This document shows positions 1-5,854 of a DNA stretch of 5,854 bases, piece by piece. Below the pieces are notes generated by a model. That model did no database searches and was not told where the DNA came from. It was given only the letters and a program-made list of their open reading frames with translations. The translations under genes and the position numbers were made by a program. The stretch's first letter is position 1. Each line of letters starts with the position of its first letter. Source of the DNA: Alphaproteobacteria bacterium (GTDB taxonomy: Bacteria; Pseudomonadota; Alphaproteobacteria; Rhodospirillales; Rhodospirillaceae); the NCBI GenBank assembly GCA_015228695.1, contig JADGDA010000163.1, forward strand, positions 1 through 5,854. Direction: 5' to 3'.

Positions 1-214
1 CGCCGAGATCGGGATCACCTCGGGCGTGACCGTGGTCCGGGGGGGCGGGCCGGACGGGGCCTTCACCTTGCCCGACGTGCCCGACGTGGCGGTGACGCCC
101 CGGCTGGCGGAGGGGGAGAAATGCCAGCGGTGCTGGAAGACCCTGCCCGACGTCGGTCGCCACGGCCTGCCCGGCCTCTGCGGCCGCTGCGCCGACGCGG
201 TGGCGGCTCTATGA
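1..214 (+). CDS. ileS: Isoleucyl-tRNA synthetase, C-terminal end (partial)
   Basis: This is the last 70 codons of a gene that begins before the window; the reading frame enters at base 2 and stops at TGA 212-214. The full enzyme charges tRNA-Ile with isoleucine in the cytoplasm and is usually over 900 residues, so only the tail is visible. The tail contains the IleRS C-terminal zinc finger: two CxxC pairs, with Cys codons at 122 and 131 (KCQRCW) and at 179 and 188 (LCGRC), separated by the usual LPDVG stretch. The upstream residues AEIGITSG also fit the IleRS C-terminal region. The stop codon overlaps the start of lspA as ATGA, so the two genes are probably translationally coupled. An ileS-lspA pairing is common across proteobacteria and supports both calls. 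The catalytic domains (HIGH, KMSKS) lie outside the window and cannot be checked. Confidence 0.95.
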   Translation, partial: AEIGITSGVTVVRGGGPDGAFTLPDVPDVAVTPRLAEGEKCQRCWKTLPDVGRHGLPGLCGRCADAVAAL

Positions 215-702
215 CCGCACCCGGACGGGGAACCGCCACCCTGGTCGCGCTTGCGGTCCTGGTCCTCGATCAGGCCACGAAGTGGTGGATTCTGGAGCGG
301 GTCATGCAGCCGCCCAGGGTGATCGAGGTCACGCCGTTCTTCAATCTGGTGCTGGTGTGGAACCGGGGGGTGAGCTTTGGAATCCTCAACAATGCCTCTC
401 CCTACAACTCCATCGTCCTGGCGACGCTTTCCCTGATCGTGGCGGCGGGGCTCGGCGTCTGGGCATGGCGGGCGCGGCAGGCCCTGGTGCGGCTCGCCCT
501 CGGGGGAATCGTCGGCGGCGCGGTCGGCAACGCCATCGACCGTCTCCGCCATGACGGGGTCGTGGACTTTCTGGACGTTCACGCCTTCGCCCTGCACTGG
601 CCCGCTTTCAACGTGGCCGATGCGGCCATTACTGTCGGAGCGGTCCTGATGGTCTGGGATGCCTTGTTCCCGGGACCGGATTCGATTAAGAATGCGGGTT
701 GA
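211..702 (+). CDS. lspA: Lipoprotein signal peptidase (signal peptidase II)
   Basis: This 163-residue inner-membrane aspartic peptidase removes the signal peptide from prolipoproteins after Lgt has attached diacylglycerol to the lipobox cysteine. The length is normal for the family. Hydrophobic segments lie at about residues 8-25, 66-86, 94-106 and 133-152, giving the expected four-helix layout. Family motifs are clear: DQATKWW near residue 20, NRGVSFGI at 51-58, GNAIDR at 106-111 and FNVADAAI at 133-140. The two catalytic aspartates are D110 and D137. The ATG at 211 was chosen because it forms an ATGA overlap with the ileS stop and gives a family-length protein. An in-frame upstream ATG at 121 would add 30 Arg/Pro-rich residues that merely translate ileS in another frame. 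There is no good Shine-Dalgarno sequence, which fits coupling to ileS translation. The next gene encodes a lipoprotein, a likely substrate. Confidence 0.97.
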   Translation: MTAPGRGTATLVALAVLVLDQATKWWILERVMQPPRVIEVTPFFNLVLVWNRGVSFGILNNASPYNSIVLATLSLIVAAGLGVWAWRARQALVRLALGGIVGGAVGNAIDRLRHDGVVDFLDVHAFALHWPAFNVADAAITVGAVLMVWDALFPGPDSIKNAG

Positions 703-705
703 GGC

Positions 706-711
706 AGGAGG
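706..711 (+). promoter_or_regulatory. Strong ribosome binding site of the lipoprotein gene
   Basis: AGGAGG lies five bases before the ATG at 717. It is a near-perfect Shine-Dalgarno sequence and the strongest in the window. It decides the start in favour of ATG 717 over the in-frame TTG at 699, which lies upstream of it. It sits just after the lspA stop at 700-702, so the lipoprotein gene can recruit ribosomes on its own rather than depend on coupling to lspA. Confidence 0.85.
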
Positions 712-716
712 TCGCC

Positions 717-1292
717 ATGCAGGTCCGCACCCTTTCGATCGCCGTCGCCGCCCTTACCCTGGGCTTGTCCGCCCTGGGCCTGTCCGGTTGCGGCGAGGCG
801 CGCAAGTCCCTGGGTTGGGACAAGAACGCTCCCGACGAATTCAAGGTGGTGTCCCGGGCGCCGCTCGCCCTGCCGCCGGACTTCGCCCTGCGCCCCCCGG
901 AGCCGGGAGCGGCGCCGACGAACGAGGTCAGCATGCAGGGTCAGGCGCAGACGGCCCTGTTCGGCAAGCCGATGACCAAGCCGGCGCCGGGGGACGGCGG
1001 GCGCAGTCCCGGAGAAGCCGCCCTCCTCAAGGCGGCGGGCACGGACAAGACGGTTCCCGGAATTCGCGGAATCGTGGACAACGAAACCTCCGCCCTGGCC
1101 CTGGCCGACAAGCCCTTCACCGACAAGCTGGTGTTCTGGAAGGTCCCCGAACACCCGGCCGGCCCGGTGGTGGACGCGCCGAAGGAGGCGAAGCGCCTGC
1201 GCGAGAATCAGGCGCTCGGACAGCCGGTCACCGAGGGTGAAACCCCCGTCATCATCAAGAAGAAGAGGGCCCTGCTCGAAGGGCTCTTCTGA
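717..1292 (+). CDS. bamF: DUF3035 lipoprotein, probable BAM complex subunit BamF
   Basis: This encodes a 191-residue predicted lipoprotein. Residues 1-24 form a short signal peptide with a hydrophobic core, ending in a lipobox L22-S-G-C25; Cys25 would be lipidated after cleavage by LspA. Residue +2 is Gly, not the Asp that retains E. coli lipoproteins in the inner membrane, so an outer-membrane destination is plausible. The conserved patch at about 39-65 contains PDEF (39-42), RAPL, LPPDF and LRPPEPGA, as in DUF3035 proteins. This family includes BamF, described as a BAM-complex lipoprotein in Caulobacter with a short motif resembling the BamC N-terminus. The middle is Pro/Gly/Lys-rich and probably disordered; a second conserved block (SPGEAALLKAAG through VFWK) follows, and the protein ends in LLEGLF. 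The start is set by the AGGAGG at 706-711. Family membership is recognised from memory of the motif; the BAM role is inferred from the family. Confidence 0.85.
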   Translation: MQVRTLSIAVAALTLGLSALGLSGCGEARKSLGWDKNAPDEFKVVSRAPLALPPDFALRPPEPGAAPTNEVSMQGQAQTALFGKPMTKPAPGDGGRSPGEAALLKAAGTDKTVPGIRGIVDNETSALALADKPFTDKLVFWKVPEHPAGPVVDAPKEAKRLRENQALGQPVTEGETPVIIKKKRALLEGLF

Positions 1293-1302
1293 AAGCCTGA
1301 AA

Positions 1303-2667
1303 ATGTATTGGACAATGGTCCGCGCCGCCGCCATCGCCATCGCCGCCGTTCTGTCGTGCGCGCCCTTTCCCGCGTCCGCCGGGGTGTTCAATCCCGAGAC
1401 CTTCACCCTGGGCAACGGCATGCGGGTGGTCGTCATTCCCAATCACCGGTTGCCGGTGGTGACGCACATGGTCTGGTACCGGGTCGGCTCGGCCGACGAG
1501 CCTCCCGGCAAGTCCGGCATTGCCCATCTGCTCGAACACATGATGTTCAAGGGAACCGACGCGGTGGCCCCCGGAGAATTCTCGAAGATCGTCGCCCGCA
1601 ACGGCGGGCGGGACAACGCCTTCACCTCCTCGGACTATACCGGCTATTACCAGAACATCGCCGCCGACCGGCTCGAACTGGTCATGAAGCTCGAAGCCGA
1701 CCGCATGGCCCACATGAAGATGGACCCGGACATTTTCCGCACCGAGCATCAGGTGGTGCGCGAGGAGCGCCGGACCCGCACCGACAACGAACCGGAGTCG
1801 CTGCTGGGCGAGCGGCTGGACGCCGCCCTGTGGCTGCTCCATCCCTATAAAAATCCCGTCATCGGCTGGGACAGCGAGCTGCGGATGCTGACCCGCGACG
1901 ACGCCGTGACGTTCTATCGCCGCTGGTACAGCCCCGACAACGCCGTGCTCGTGGTCGCGGGGGACGTGACCACGGCCCGGGTCCGGGAACTCGCGGACAG
2001 ACATTTCGGCCCCCTGCCCGCCCGGGGCGAGCCCGGCCGGACCCGAGTCCGCGATCTGCCCCCCCGGGCCGACGCGGTCATCACCATGCGCCACCCCCAC
2101 GTGGAACAGCCGTCGTGGACGCGCGTCTACGTCGCCCCCAGCTACGCCGTCCCCCAGGGCAAGCCCGTCCACCCCTACGCCCTGCAAGTGCTGGCCGAGC
2201 TGTTCGGCGGCGGGTCCACCAGCCGGCTGTACCAGAGTCTGGTCGTGAAGCAGAAACTGGCGTCGTCGGCCTACGCCTCCTACAACCCGACCGCCGTCGA
2301 TTTCGGCCAGCTTTCCCTCTCCGCCAGCCCGCGCGAGGGGGTCGGCATGTCCCAGGTGGAAGCGGCGGTCCAGGCCGAGATCGACCGGTTGACGGGGGAC
2401 GGGGTGACGCTCGACGAGGTCGCGCGGGCGAAGGCCCGCATGCGCGCCGCCGCGGTCTATGCCCGGGATTCGCTCCAGACCGGCGCGCAGGTGCTGGGGT
2501 ACGCCCTGGTCGTCGGCCAGAACGTCGAGGACGTGGAGGAATGGCCGGAGCGGATCGGGGCCGTGACCGCCGCCGACGTGACGGAGGCGGCCCGGCTGGT
2601 CCTGACCCGGAGCCAGAACGCCACCGGCATTCTGCTCCCGGACCCCGGAGAACGGGACAAAAAGTAG
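1303..2667 (+). CDS. M16 family zinc peptidase, catalytic subunit (HxxEH intact)
   Basis: This 454-residue exported metallopeptidase belongs to the pitrilysin/MPP-like M16 family, of the short single-repeat type that works as dimers. Residues 1-26 form a signal peptide (hydrophobic core about 7-20, PASA before Gly27), so the mature protein should be periplasmic. The inverted zinc motif is intact: H75-L-L-E78-H79 within GIAHLLEHMMFKG, with the third ligand from the REE at 153-155 about 75 residues later, followed by the usual TDNEP. The second half-domain has FGGGSTSRLYQSL at 301-313, but the tyrosine of the R/Y pair is replaced by Ser (about S321), as expected when the partner supplies it. 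ATG 1303 lies ten bases after the bamF stop without a clear Shine-Dalgarno sequence; ATG 1315 (Met5) is an alternative that also leaves a complete signal peptide. The following gene encodes its probable inactive partner. The substrate is unknown. Confidence 0.94.
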   Translation: MYWTMVRAAAIAIAAVLSCAPFPASAGVFNPETFTLGNGMRVVVIPNHRLPVVTHMVWYRVGSADEPPGKSGIAHLLEHMMFKGTDAVAPGEFSKIVARNGGRDNAFTSSDYTGYYQNIAADRLELVMKLEADRMAHMKMDPDIFRTEHQVVREERRTRTDNEPESLLGERLDAALWLLHPYKNPVIGWDSELRMLTRDDAVTFYRRWYSPDNAVLVVAGDVTTARVRELADRHFGPLPARGEPGRTRVRDLPPRADAVITMRHPHVEQPSWTRVYVAPSYAVPQGKPVHPYALQVLAELFGGGSTSRLYQSLVVKQKLASSAYASYNPTAVDFGQLSLSASPREGVGMSQVEAAVQAEIDRLTGDGVTLDEVARAKARMRAAAVYARDSLQTGAQVLGYALVVGQNVEDVEEWPERIGAVTAADVTEAARLVLTRSQNATGILLPDPGERDKK

Positions 2668-2670
2668 CCG

Positions 2671-2675
2671 AAGGA
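2671..2675 (+). promoter_or_regulatory. Ribosome binding site of the second M16 gene
   Basis: AAGGA lies seven bases before ATG 2683 and three bases after the TAG of the upstream M16 gene. It supports the chosen start and close co-expression of the two subunits. Confidence 0.7.
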
Positions 2676-2682
2676 ACCGCCG

Positions 2683-3987
2683 ATGCGCCGACTTCTTCTC
2701 GCCTTCACTCTGCTGATTCTGGCGACGCTGCCGGCCCGCGCCGTCACCGTCCATCGGGTCGTCAGCCCCGGCGGGATCGAGGCTTGGCTGGTGGAGGATC
2801 ATTCCAATCCCATCCTCTCCCTGTCCCTGTCCTTCCGTGGGGGAACCTCCTCCGATCCCGTGGGCAGGGAGGGGCTCGCCACCCTGGTGTCCGGGCTGCT
2901 GGACGAGGGCGCGGGCGATCTGGATTCGCTGGCCTTTCAGACCCGGCTGGAGGATTTGTCCATCCAGATGAGTTTCGATTCCGGCCGTGATTCCTTCGGC
3001 GGGACCCTGAAGACACTGACCGAGAACCGGGACACGGCCTTTGACCTGCTCCGTCTGGCCCTGACCAAGCCCCGCTTCGACGCCGATCCGGTGGAGCGCA
3101 TCCGCAGCCAGATCGTTTCCGCCCTGAAGCGCCAGGACGAAGACCCCCAGACCATCGCCTCCAAGGCCTGGTTCCGCGCCCTCTTCCCGGACCATCCCTA
3201 TGGCAGGCCGGAGGACGGCACCCTCGCCTCCGTCGCCAGGATCACCATCGCCGATCTGAAGGCGTTCGCGGCCGGGCGGTTCGCCCGCGACAATCTGATC
3301 CTCGGGATCGCCGGAGACATCACCGCCGAGGCCCTGAAACCGCTTCTCGACTCCACCTTCGGGGGACTGCCGGCCAAGTCCGTCCCGGTGACGGTGGCGG
3401 ACGCCGCCCCGGTGACGAAAGGATCGGTCGTGGTGGTGGACCGGGACATCCCGCAAAGCGTCGCCGTGTTCGGCCACGGGGGGATGAAACGGTCGGACCC
3501 GGACTTCTACGCCGCCTACCTGCTCAACTACATCGTGGGCGGGGGCGGGTTCTCGTCCCGTCTGATGACCGAGGTCCGGGAGAAACGGGGACTGGCCTAT
3601 TCCGTCTACAGCTATCTCAGCCCGCTCGATCACGCGGCGGTCTACGTGGGCGGAGTCGCGACCCGCAACGACCGCTTCGCCGATTCGCTGGGTCTGGTCC
3701 GCGCCGAGTGGACGCGCATGGCAGAAAGCGGCCCCAGCGAAAAGGAATTGCAGGACGCCAAGACCTATCTGACCGGCTCGTGGCCGCTGCAACTGGACGG
3801 CACCGGCCCGATCGCCGGAATCCTGGTGGCGATTCAGCGGGACGATCTGGGGATCGACTACCTGGACAAGCGGAACGAATACATGGAGCGGGTCACCCTC
3901 GACGACGCCCGCCGCGTCGCCCGGACCCTGTTCGCCCCGGAGTCCCTGACCACCGCCGTGGTCGGCCGGCCGGCGGGGGTGCGTTAA
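2683..3987 (+). CDS. M16 family protein, non-catalytic partner (zinc site lost, R/Y pair kept)
   Basis: This 434-residue exported protein has the M16 fold. Residues 1-20 are a signal peptide (RR, a Leu-rich core, PARA before Val21), so it should share the periplasm with the upstream M16 protein. The zinc motif is lost: where active members have H-x-x-E-H, this protein has T67-L-V-S70-G71 within GLATLVSGLLDEG, and the third-ligand Glu position reads IVSAL (about A147). The second half-domain is well conserved: GGGGFSSRL at 286-294 and REKRGLAYSVYSY at 299-311, giving R293 and Y306, the R/Y pair used for substrate binding in this family. Active/inactive M16 pairs are known, for example the mitochondrial processing peptidase beta/alpha subunits and the Sphingomonas Sph2681/Sph2682 proteins. 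Only 15 bases separate the genes, so a heterodimer made from one transcript is the natural reading. Assembly with the neighbour is inferred, not shown. Confidence 0.93.
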   Translation: MRRLLLAFTLLILATLPARAVTVHRVVSPGGIEAWLVEDHSNPILSLSLSFRGGTSSDPVGREGLATLVSGLLDEGAGDLDSLAFQTRLEDLSIQMSFDSGRDSFGGTLKTLTENRDTAFDLLRLALTKPRFDADPVERIRSQIVSALKRQDEDPQTIASKAWFRALFPDHPYGRPEDGTLASVARITIADLKAFAAGRFARDNLILGIAGDITAEALKPLLDSTFGGLPAKSVPVTVADAAPVTKGSVVVVDRDIPQSVAVFGHGGMKRSDPDFYAAYLLNYIVGGGGFSSRLMTEVREKRGLAYSVYSYLSPLDHAAVYVGGVATRNDRFADSLGLVRAEWTRMAESGPSEKELQDAKTYLTGSWPLQLDGTGPIAGILVAIQRDDLGIDYLDKRNEYMERVTLDDARRVARTLFAPESLTTAVVGRPAGVR

Positions 3988-3990
3988 GGC

Positions 3991-4009
3991 GGCCGGGTCG
4001 AGCCCGGTC
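3991..4009 (+). other. GC-rich hairpin between the second M16 gene and the asparagine synthase gene
   Basis: Bases 3991-3997 can pair with 4003-4009 around a short TCGAG loop. The core is CCGGG/CCCGG, extended outward by one G-U and one G-C pair. It begins three bases after the TAA of the second M16 gene. No run of T follows, so it is not a classical Rho-independent terminator. It could slow or protect the transcript 3' end, or be a chance structure in GC-rich DNA. The rest of the 56-base gap shows no recognisable -35/-10 promoter. Confidence 0.35.
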
Positions 4010-4043
4010 ACGACGGCTTGAGAGGGAGCGGACGGGACCGGAT

Positions 4044-5854
4044 ATGTGCGGCATCTGTGGCGACGTGCGGCTTCCCGGCGGCGGGGCTCCGGATCGGGAG
4101 GCCCTGGGGCGTATGAACGCGGCCATGGCCCACCGGGGGCCGGACGGACAGGGACTCCTGGCGCGCGGCCCGGCCGCCTTCGGTCATCGCCGCCTCAGCA
4201 TTCTCGACCTGAGCGACGCGGCGGCCCAGCCGATGATGGACGAGGAAGAGCGCGTCCTTCTGACCTTCAACGGCGAAATCTACAACTATGTCGAATTGCG
4301 CGAGGAACTGGGCGCACTCGGCCACCGTTTCCACAGCAGCGGCGATACGGAAGTCCTGCTTCGCGCCTATCTGGAGTGGGGCGACGATGCCGTGGCCCGC
4401 CTGAACGGCATGTACGCCTTCGCCCTGTTCGACCTTCGCCGGAATCGCCTTTTGGCGGCGCGCGACCCCATGGGGCAGAAGCCGTTTCTCTACCACGTCC
4501 ATGGAGGCGGATTCGTTTTCGCCTCCGACCTTCGCGCCCTGGGCCGCCATCCCCTCGTTCCCCGCGCCATCGACCGGACGGCGCTGGCCCATTATCTGGT
4601 CTTTGAAAGCTATCCCTCGCCCCACGCGGCCTTTTCCGGGGTCCGGCGGCTGGCTCCGGGACACGCCCTGTCCTTCGACGCCGGAAACGGGATGGTCCGC
4701 GAGTGGCGCGTGTTCGATCCCGTCGCGCCCCTGTCCGAAGTCATGCCCGAACGGTCCCCGGCGCCCGAGGATTTCGCCGCCTTCGAGCGCGTCCTCCACG
4801 ACGCGGTGGCCCGTCACCTGCGCAGCGACGTGCCGGTGGGGGTGTTCCTGTCCAGCGGTCTCGATTCCACCCTGATCGCGGCCATTGCCGCCGACGTCCT
4901 GGGGGCGGAACGGGTCAACACCTACACCCTGGGCAACCGGGAGCCCTCCTTCGACGAATCCGGCGGGGCGCGGGAGACGGCCGCCCGGCTGGGATTGCGC
5001 CATCACGAGGATGCGCTGTCCCCCGCCCAGGTGCTCGACACGGTGCCCAGGGTCCTGGCGGAGGCCGACGAGCCCCTGGCCGATCCGGGGCTGATCGCCC
5101 AATACCAGATCGCCGCCTATGCCCGCCGTCATGTGACCGTGGTTCTGACCGGCGACGGCGCGGATGAATTCGTCTGCGGCTATCCCCCATTCGCCAAGTG
5201 GGGATTGGGCGAGCGGCTGGCGCGGCTGCCCCCGGTCCTGACGCAAGGCCTCAAAAGGGCGCTCGCGCTCATGCCCGCCCAGTACGGGTACATGGGGCCT
5301 CTGTTCAAGGCCAACCTGTTCGCCCGTGGCTTCGGCCAGCCGGAAGCCGTGCGCAATCAGGCCTGGATCGGCTCCTTCTTGCCCGGAGAAGTGGAGTCGC
5401 TGCTGGTCGACGGCCCGGACCTCGCCTGTCTGCGTCCGGGGAAGGACGGGATCGCCCCGGTGCACGACATCATCGCCGACGTTCGCCGGCGGGCCGCCGG
5501 ACACGACCCGCTGGCGCGGCTGGGATACGAGTATCAGACCACCTTCCTGCCCCACTTCGTCTGCGCCCACACCGACAAGGCCACCATGATGCACTCCCTT
5601 GAGGCGCGGGCGCCCTTTCTCGACGTCGAGGTGATGCGCCACCTCAACCGCCTGCCCACCTCGTGGAAGCTGCGGGACGGGCGCGGCAAGTGGATCGTAC
5701 GCGAATACGTCCGCCGCCGCCTCGGCGACGACGTGGCCGACCGGCCGAAAAAGGGCTTCACCGTGCCCATCGCCCTATGGCTGAAGGGACCGCTGCGGGA
5801 ATATGCCCGCGATCTCCTGTCCCCCGCCCGGCTCGCCGCCGACGGGCTGTTCTC
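4044..5854 (+). CDS. asnB: Glutamine-hydrolysing asparagine synthase (AsnB type), 3' end cut by window
   Basis: The frame stays open for 603 codons to the window edge; by family length only a few tens of residues are missing. The enzyme makes asparagine from aspartate, ATP and glutamine in the cytoplasm, though some paralogues amidate sugars or other substrates. The N-terminal glutaminase domain (about 2-190) begins MCGICG with nucleophile Cys2 and has RRLSILD (49-55), NGEIYN (76-81) and GDTE (100-103). The synthetase domain (about 245 onward) has a PP-loop reading S270-S-G-L-D274-S275, where most members have SGGLDS, then GDGADEFVCGY (370-380), HSLEARAPFLD (517-527) and KKGFTVP (569-575). 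The start is fixed because Cys2 must be the new N-terminus; a modest GGGA at 4034-4037 serves as ribosome site. It follows the M16 pair by 56 bases and may start a new unit. The AsnB architecture is secure; free asparagine as the true product is less so. Confidence 0.92.
   Translation, partial: MCGICGDVRLPGGGAPDREALGRMNAAMAHRGPDGQGLLARGPAAFGHRRLSILDLSDAAAQPMMDEEERVLLTFNGEIYNYVELREELGALGHRFHSSGDTEVLLRAYLEWGDDAVARLNGMYAFALFDLRRNRLLAARDPMGQKPFLYHVHGGGFVFASDLRALGRHPLVPRAIDRTALAHYLVFESYPSPHAAFSGVRRLAPGHALSFDAGNGMVREWRVFDPVAPLSEVMPERSPAPEDFAAFERVLHDAVARHLRSDVPVGVFLSSGLDSTLIAAIAADVLGAERVNTYTLGNREPSFDESGGARETAARLGLRHHEDALSPAQVLDTVPRVLAEADEPLADPGLIAQYQIAAYARRHVTVVLTGDGADEFVCGYPPFAKWGLGERLARLPPVLTQGLKRALALMPAQYGYMGPLFKANLFARGFGQPEAVRNQAWIGSFLPGEVESLLVDGPDLACLRPGKDGIAPVHDIIADVRRRAAGHDPLARLGYEYQTTFLPHFVCAHTDKATMMHSLEARAPFLDVEVMRHLNRLPTSWKLRDGRGKWIVREYVRRRLGDDVADRPKKGFTVPIALWLKGPLREYARDLLSPARLAADGLF

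Noticed and set aside
121..702. A longer lspA starting at ATG 121.
   Set aside because: The extra 30 residues are an Arg/Pro-rich out-of-frame reading of ileS and would put a highly basic extension before the first membrane helix. The ATGA start at 211 gives the normal family length.
579..1442. A 287-codon minus-strand open frame opposite bamF and the flanking gene ends.
   Set aside because: It is codon-aligned with bamF in reverse, is low in complexity and Arg/Gly-rich, and competes with a recognised lipoprotein gene that has a strong ribosome site.
2115..2990. A 291-codon + strand open frame across the end of the first and start of the second M16 gene.
   Set aside because: It is Arg/Gly/Ala-rich in another frame, typical of GC-rich shadow frames, and overlaps two well-supported genes.
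1255..4011. A 918-codon open frame on the minus strand spanning both M16 genes.
   Set aside because: Its codons lie exactly opposite the sense codons, and both M16 genes share one frame. A minus-strand stop would need a sense TTA, CTA or TCA codon, which this GC-rich gene set almost never uses. The translation has no recognisable domain, while the + strand encodes two clear M16 proteins.
3988..4043. A Rho-independent terminator.
   Set aside because: A stem is present but no T-run follows it, so I list it only as a hairpin.
4008..5642. A 544-codon open frame on the minus strand opposite the asparagine synthase gene.
   Set aside because: It has the same codon-aligned cause: its frame matches the asnB codons in reverse and it ends at a TCA (4008-4010) just outside asnB. 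It is His/Gly/Arg/Gln-rich with no recognisable family.
1..5854. Mobile elements, CRISPR repeats, tRNA/rRNA genes, phage or defence genes.
   Set aside because: On reading both strands I saw no transposase, integrase, regularly spaced repeats, terminal inverted repeats or tRNA-like cloverleaf. Coding sequence fills nearly the whole window with uniform GC-rich composition.

Overview
The window is about 5.9 kb of very GC-rich DNA, packed with genes that all read on the + strand. Codons strongly favour G or C at the third position, and gaps between genes are tiny. The gene order (end of ileS, lspA, a DUF3035/BamF-type lipoprotein, two M16 peptidase-family genes) and the BamF-like lipoprotein point to an alphaproteobacterium, most likely in or near the Rhodospirillales (Magnetospirillum/Rhodospirillum-like). 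This assignment rests on recognising the families and layout, not on a database search.

Layout: bases 1-214 are the last 70 codons of isoleucyl-tRNA synthetase, ending in its C-terminal zinc finger. lspA (211-702) overlaps the ileS stop through an ATGA junction. After 14 bases and a strong Shine-Dalgarno sequence comes a 191-residue lipoprotein of the BamF family (717-1292). Ten bases later begins an M16 peptidase with an intact HxxEH zinc site (1303-2667). After 15 bases comes a second M16-fold protein whose zinc site is lost but which carries the R/Y pair (2683-3987). A 56-base gap with a GC-rich hairpin precedes a class II, AsnB-type asparagine synthase (4044 to the window end, lacking only its extreme C-terminus).

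How the genes fit together: the first five genes look like one transcription unit. LspA matures lipoproteins, and the next gene encodes a lipoprotein expected to join the outer-membrane beta-barrel assembly machine. The two exported M16 proteins look like the two halves of one heteromeric peptidase, one bringing the zinc site and the other the R/Y pair. The shared theme is the cell envelope. Whether the M16 pair acts on outer-membrane protein assembly is only a suggestion from position. The asparagine synthase may belong to the same unit or start the next one.

I found no mobile element, CRISPR array, RNA gene, phage gene or defence system, and no clear sign of an undescribed system. This looks like a conserved housekeeping region. 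The points most worth a second look are the split-motif M16 pair, the clustering of lspA, bamF and M16 genes, and residue changes in the synthetase motifs of the asparagine synthase.
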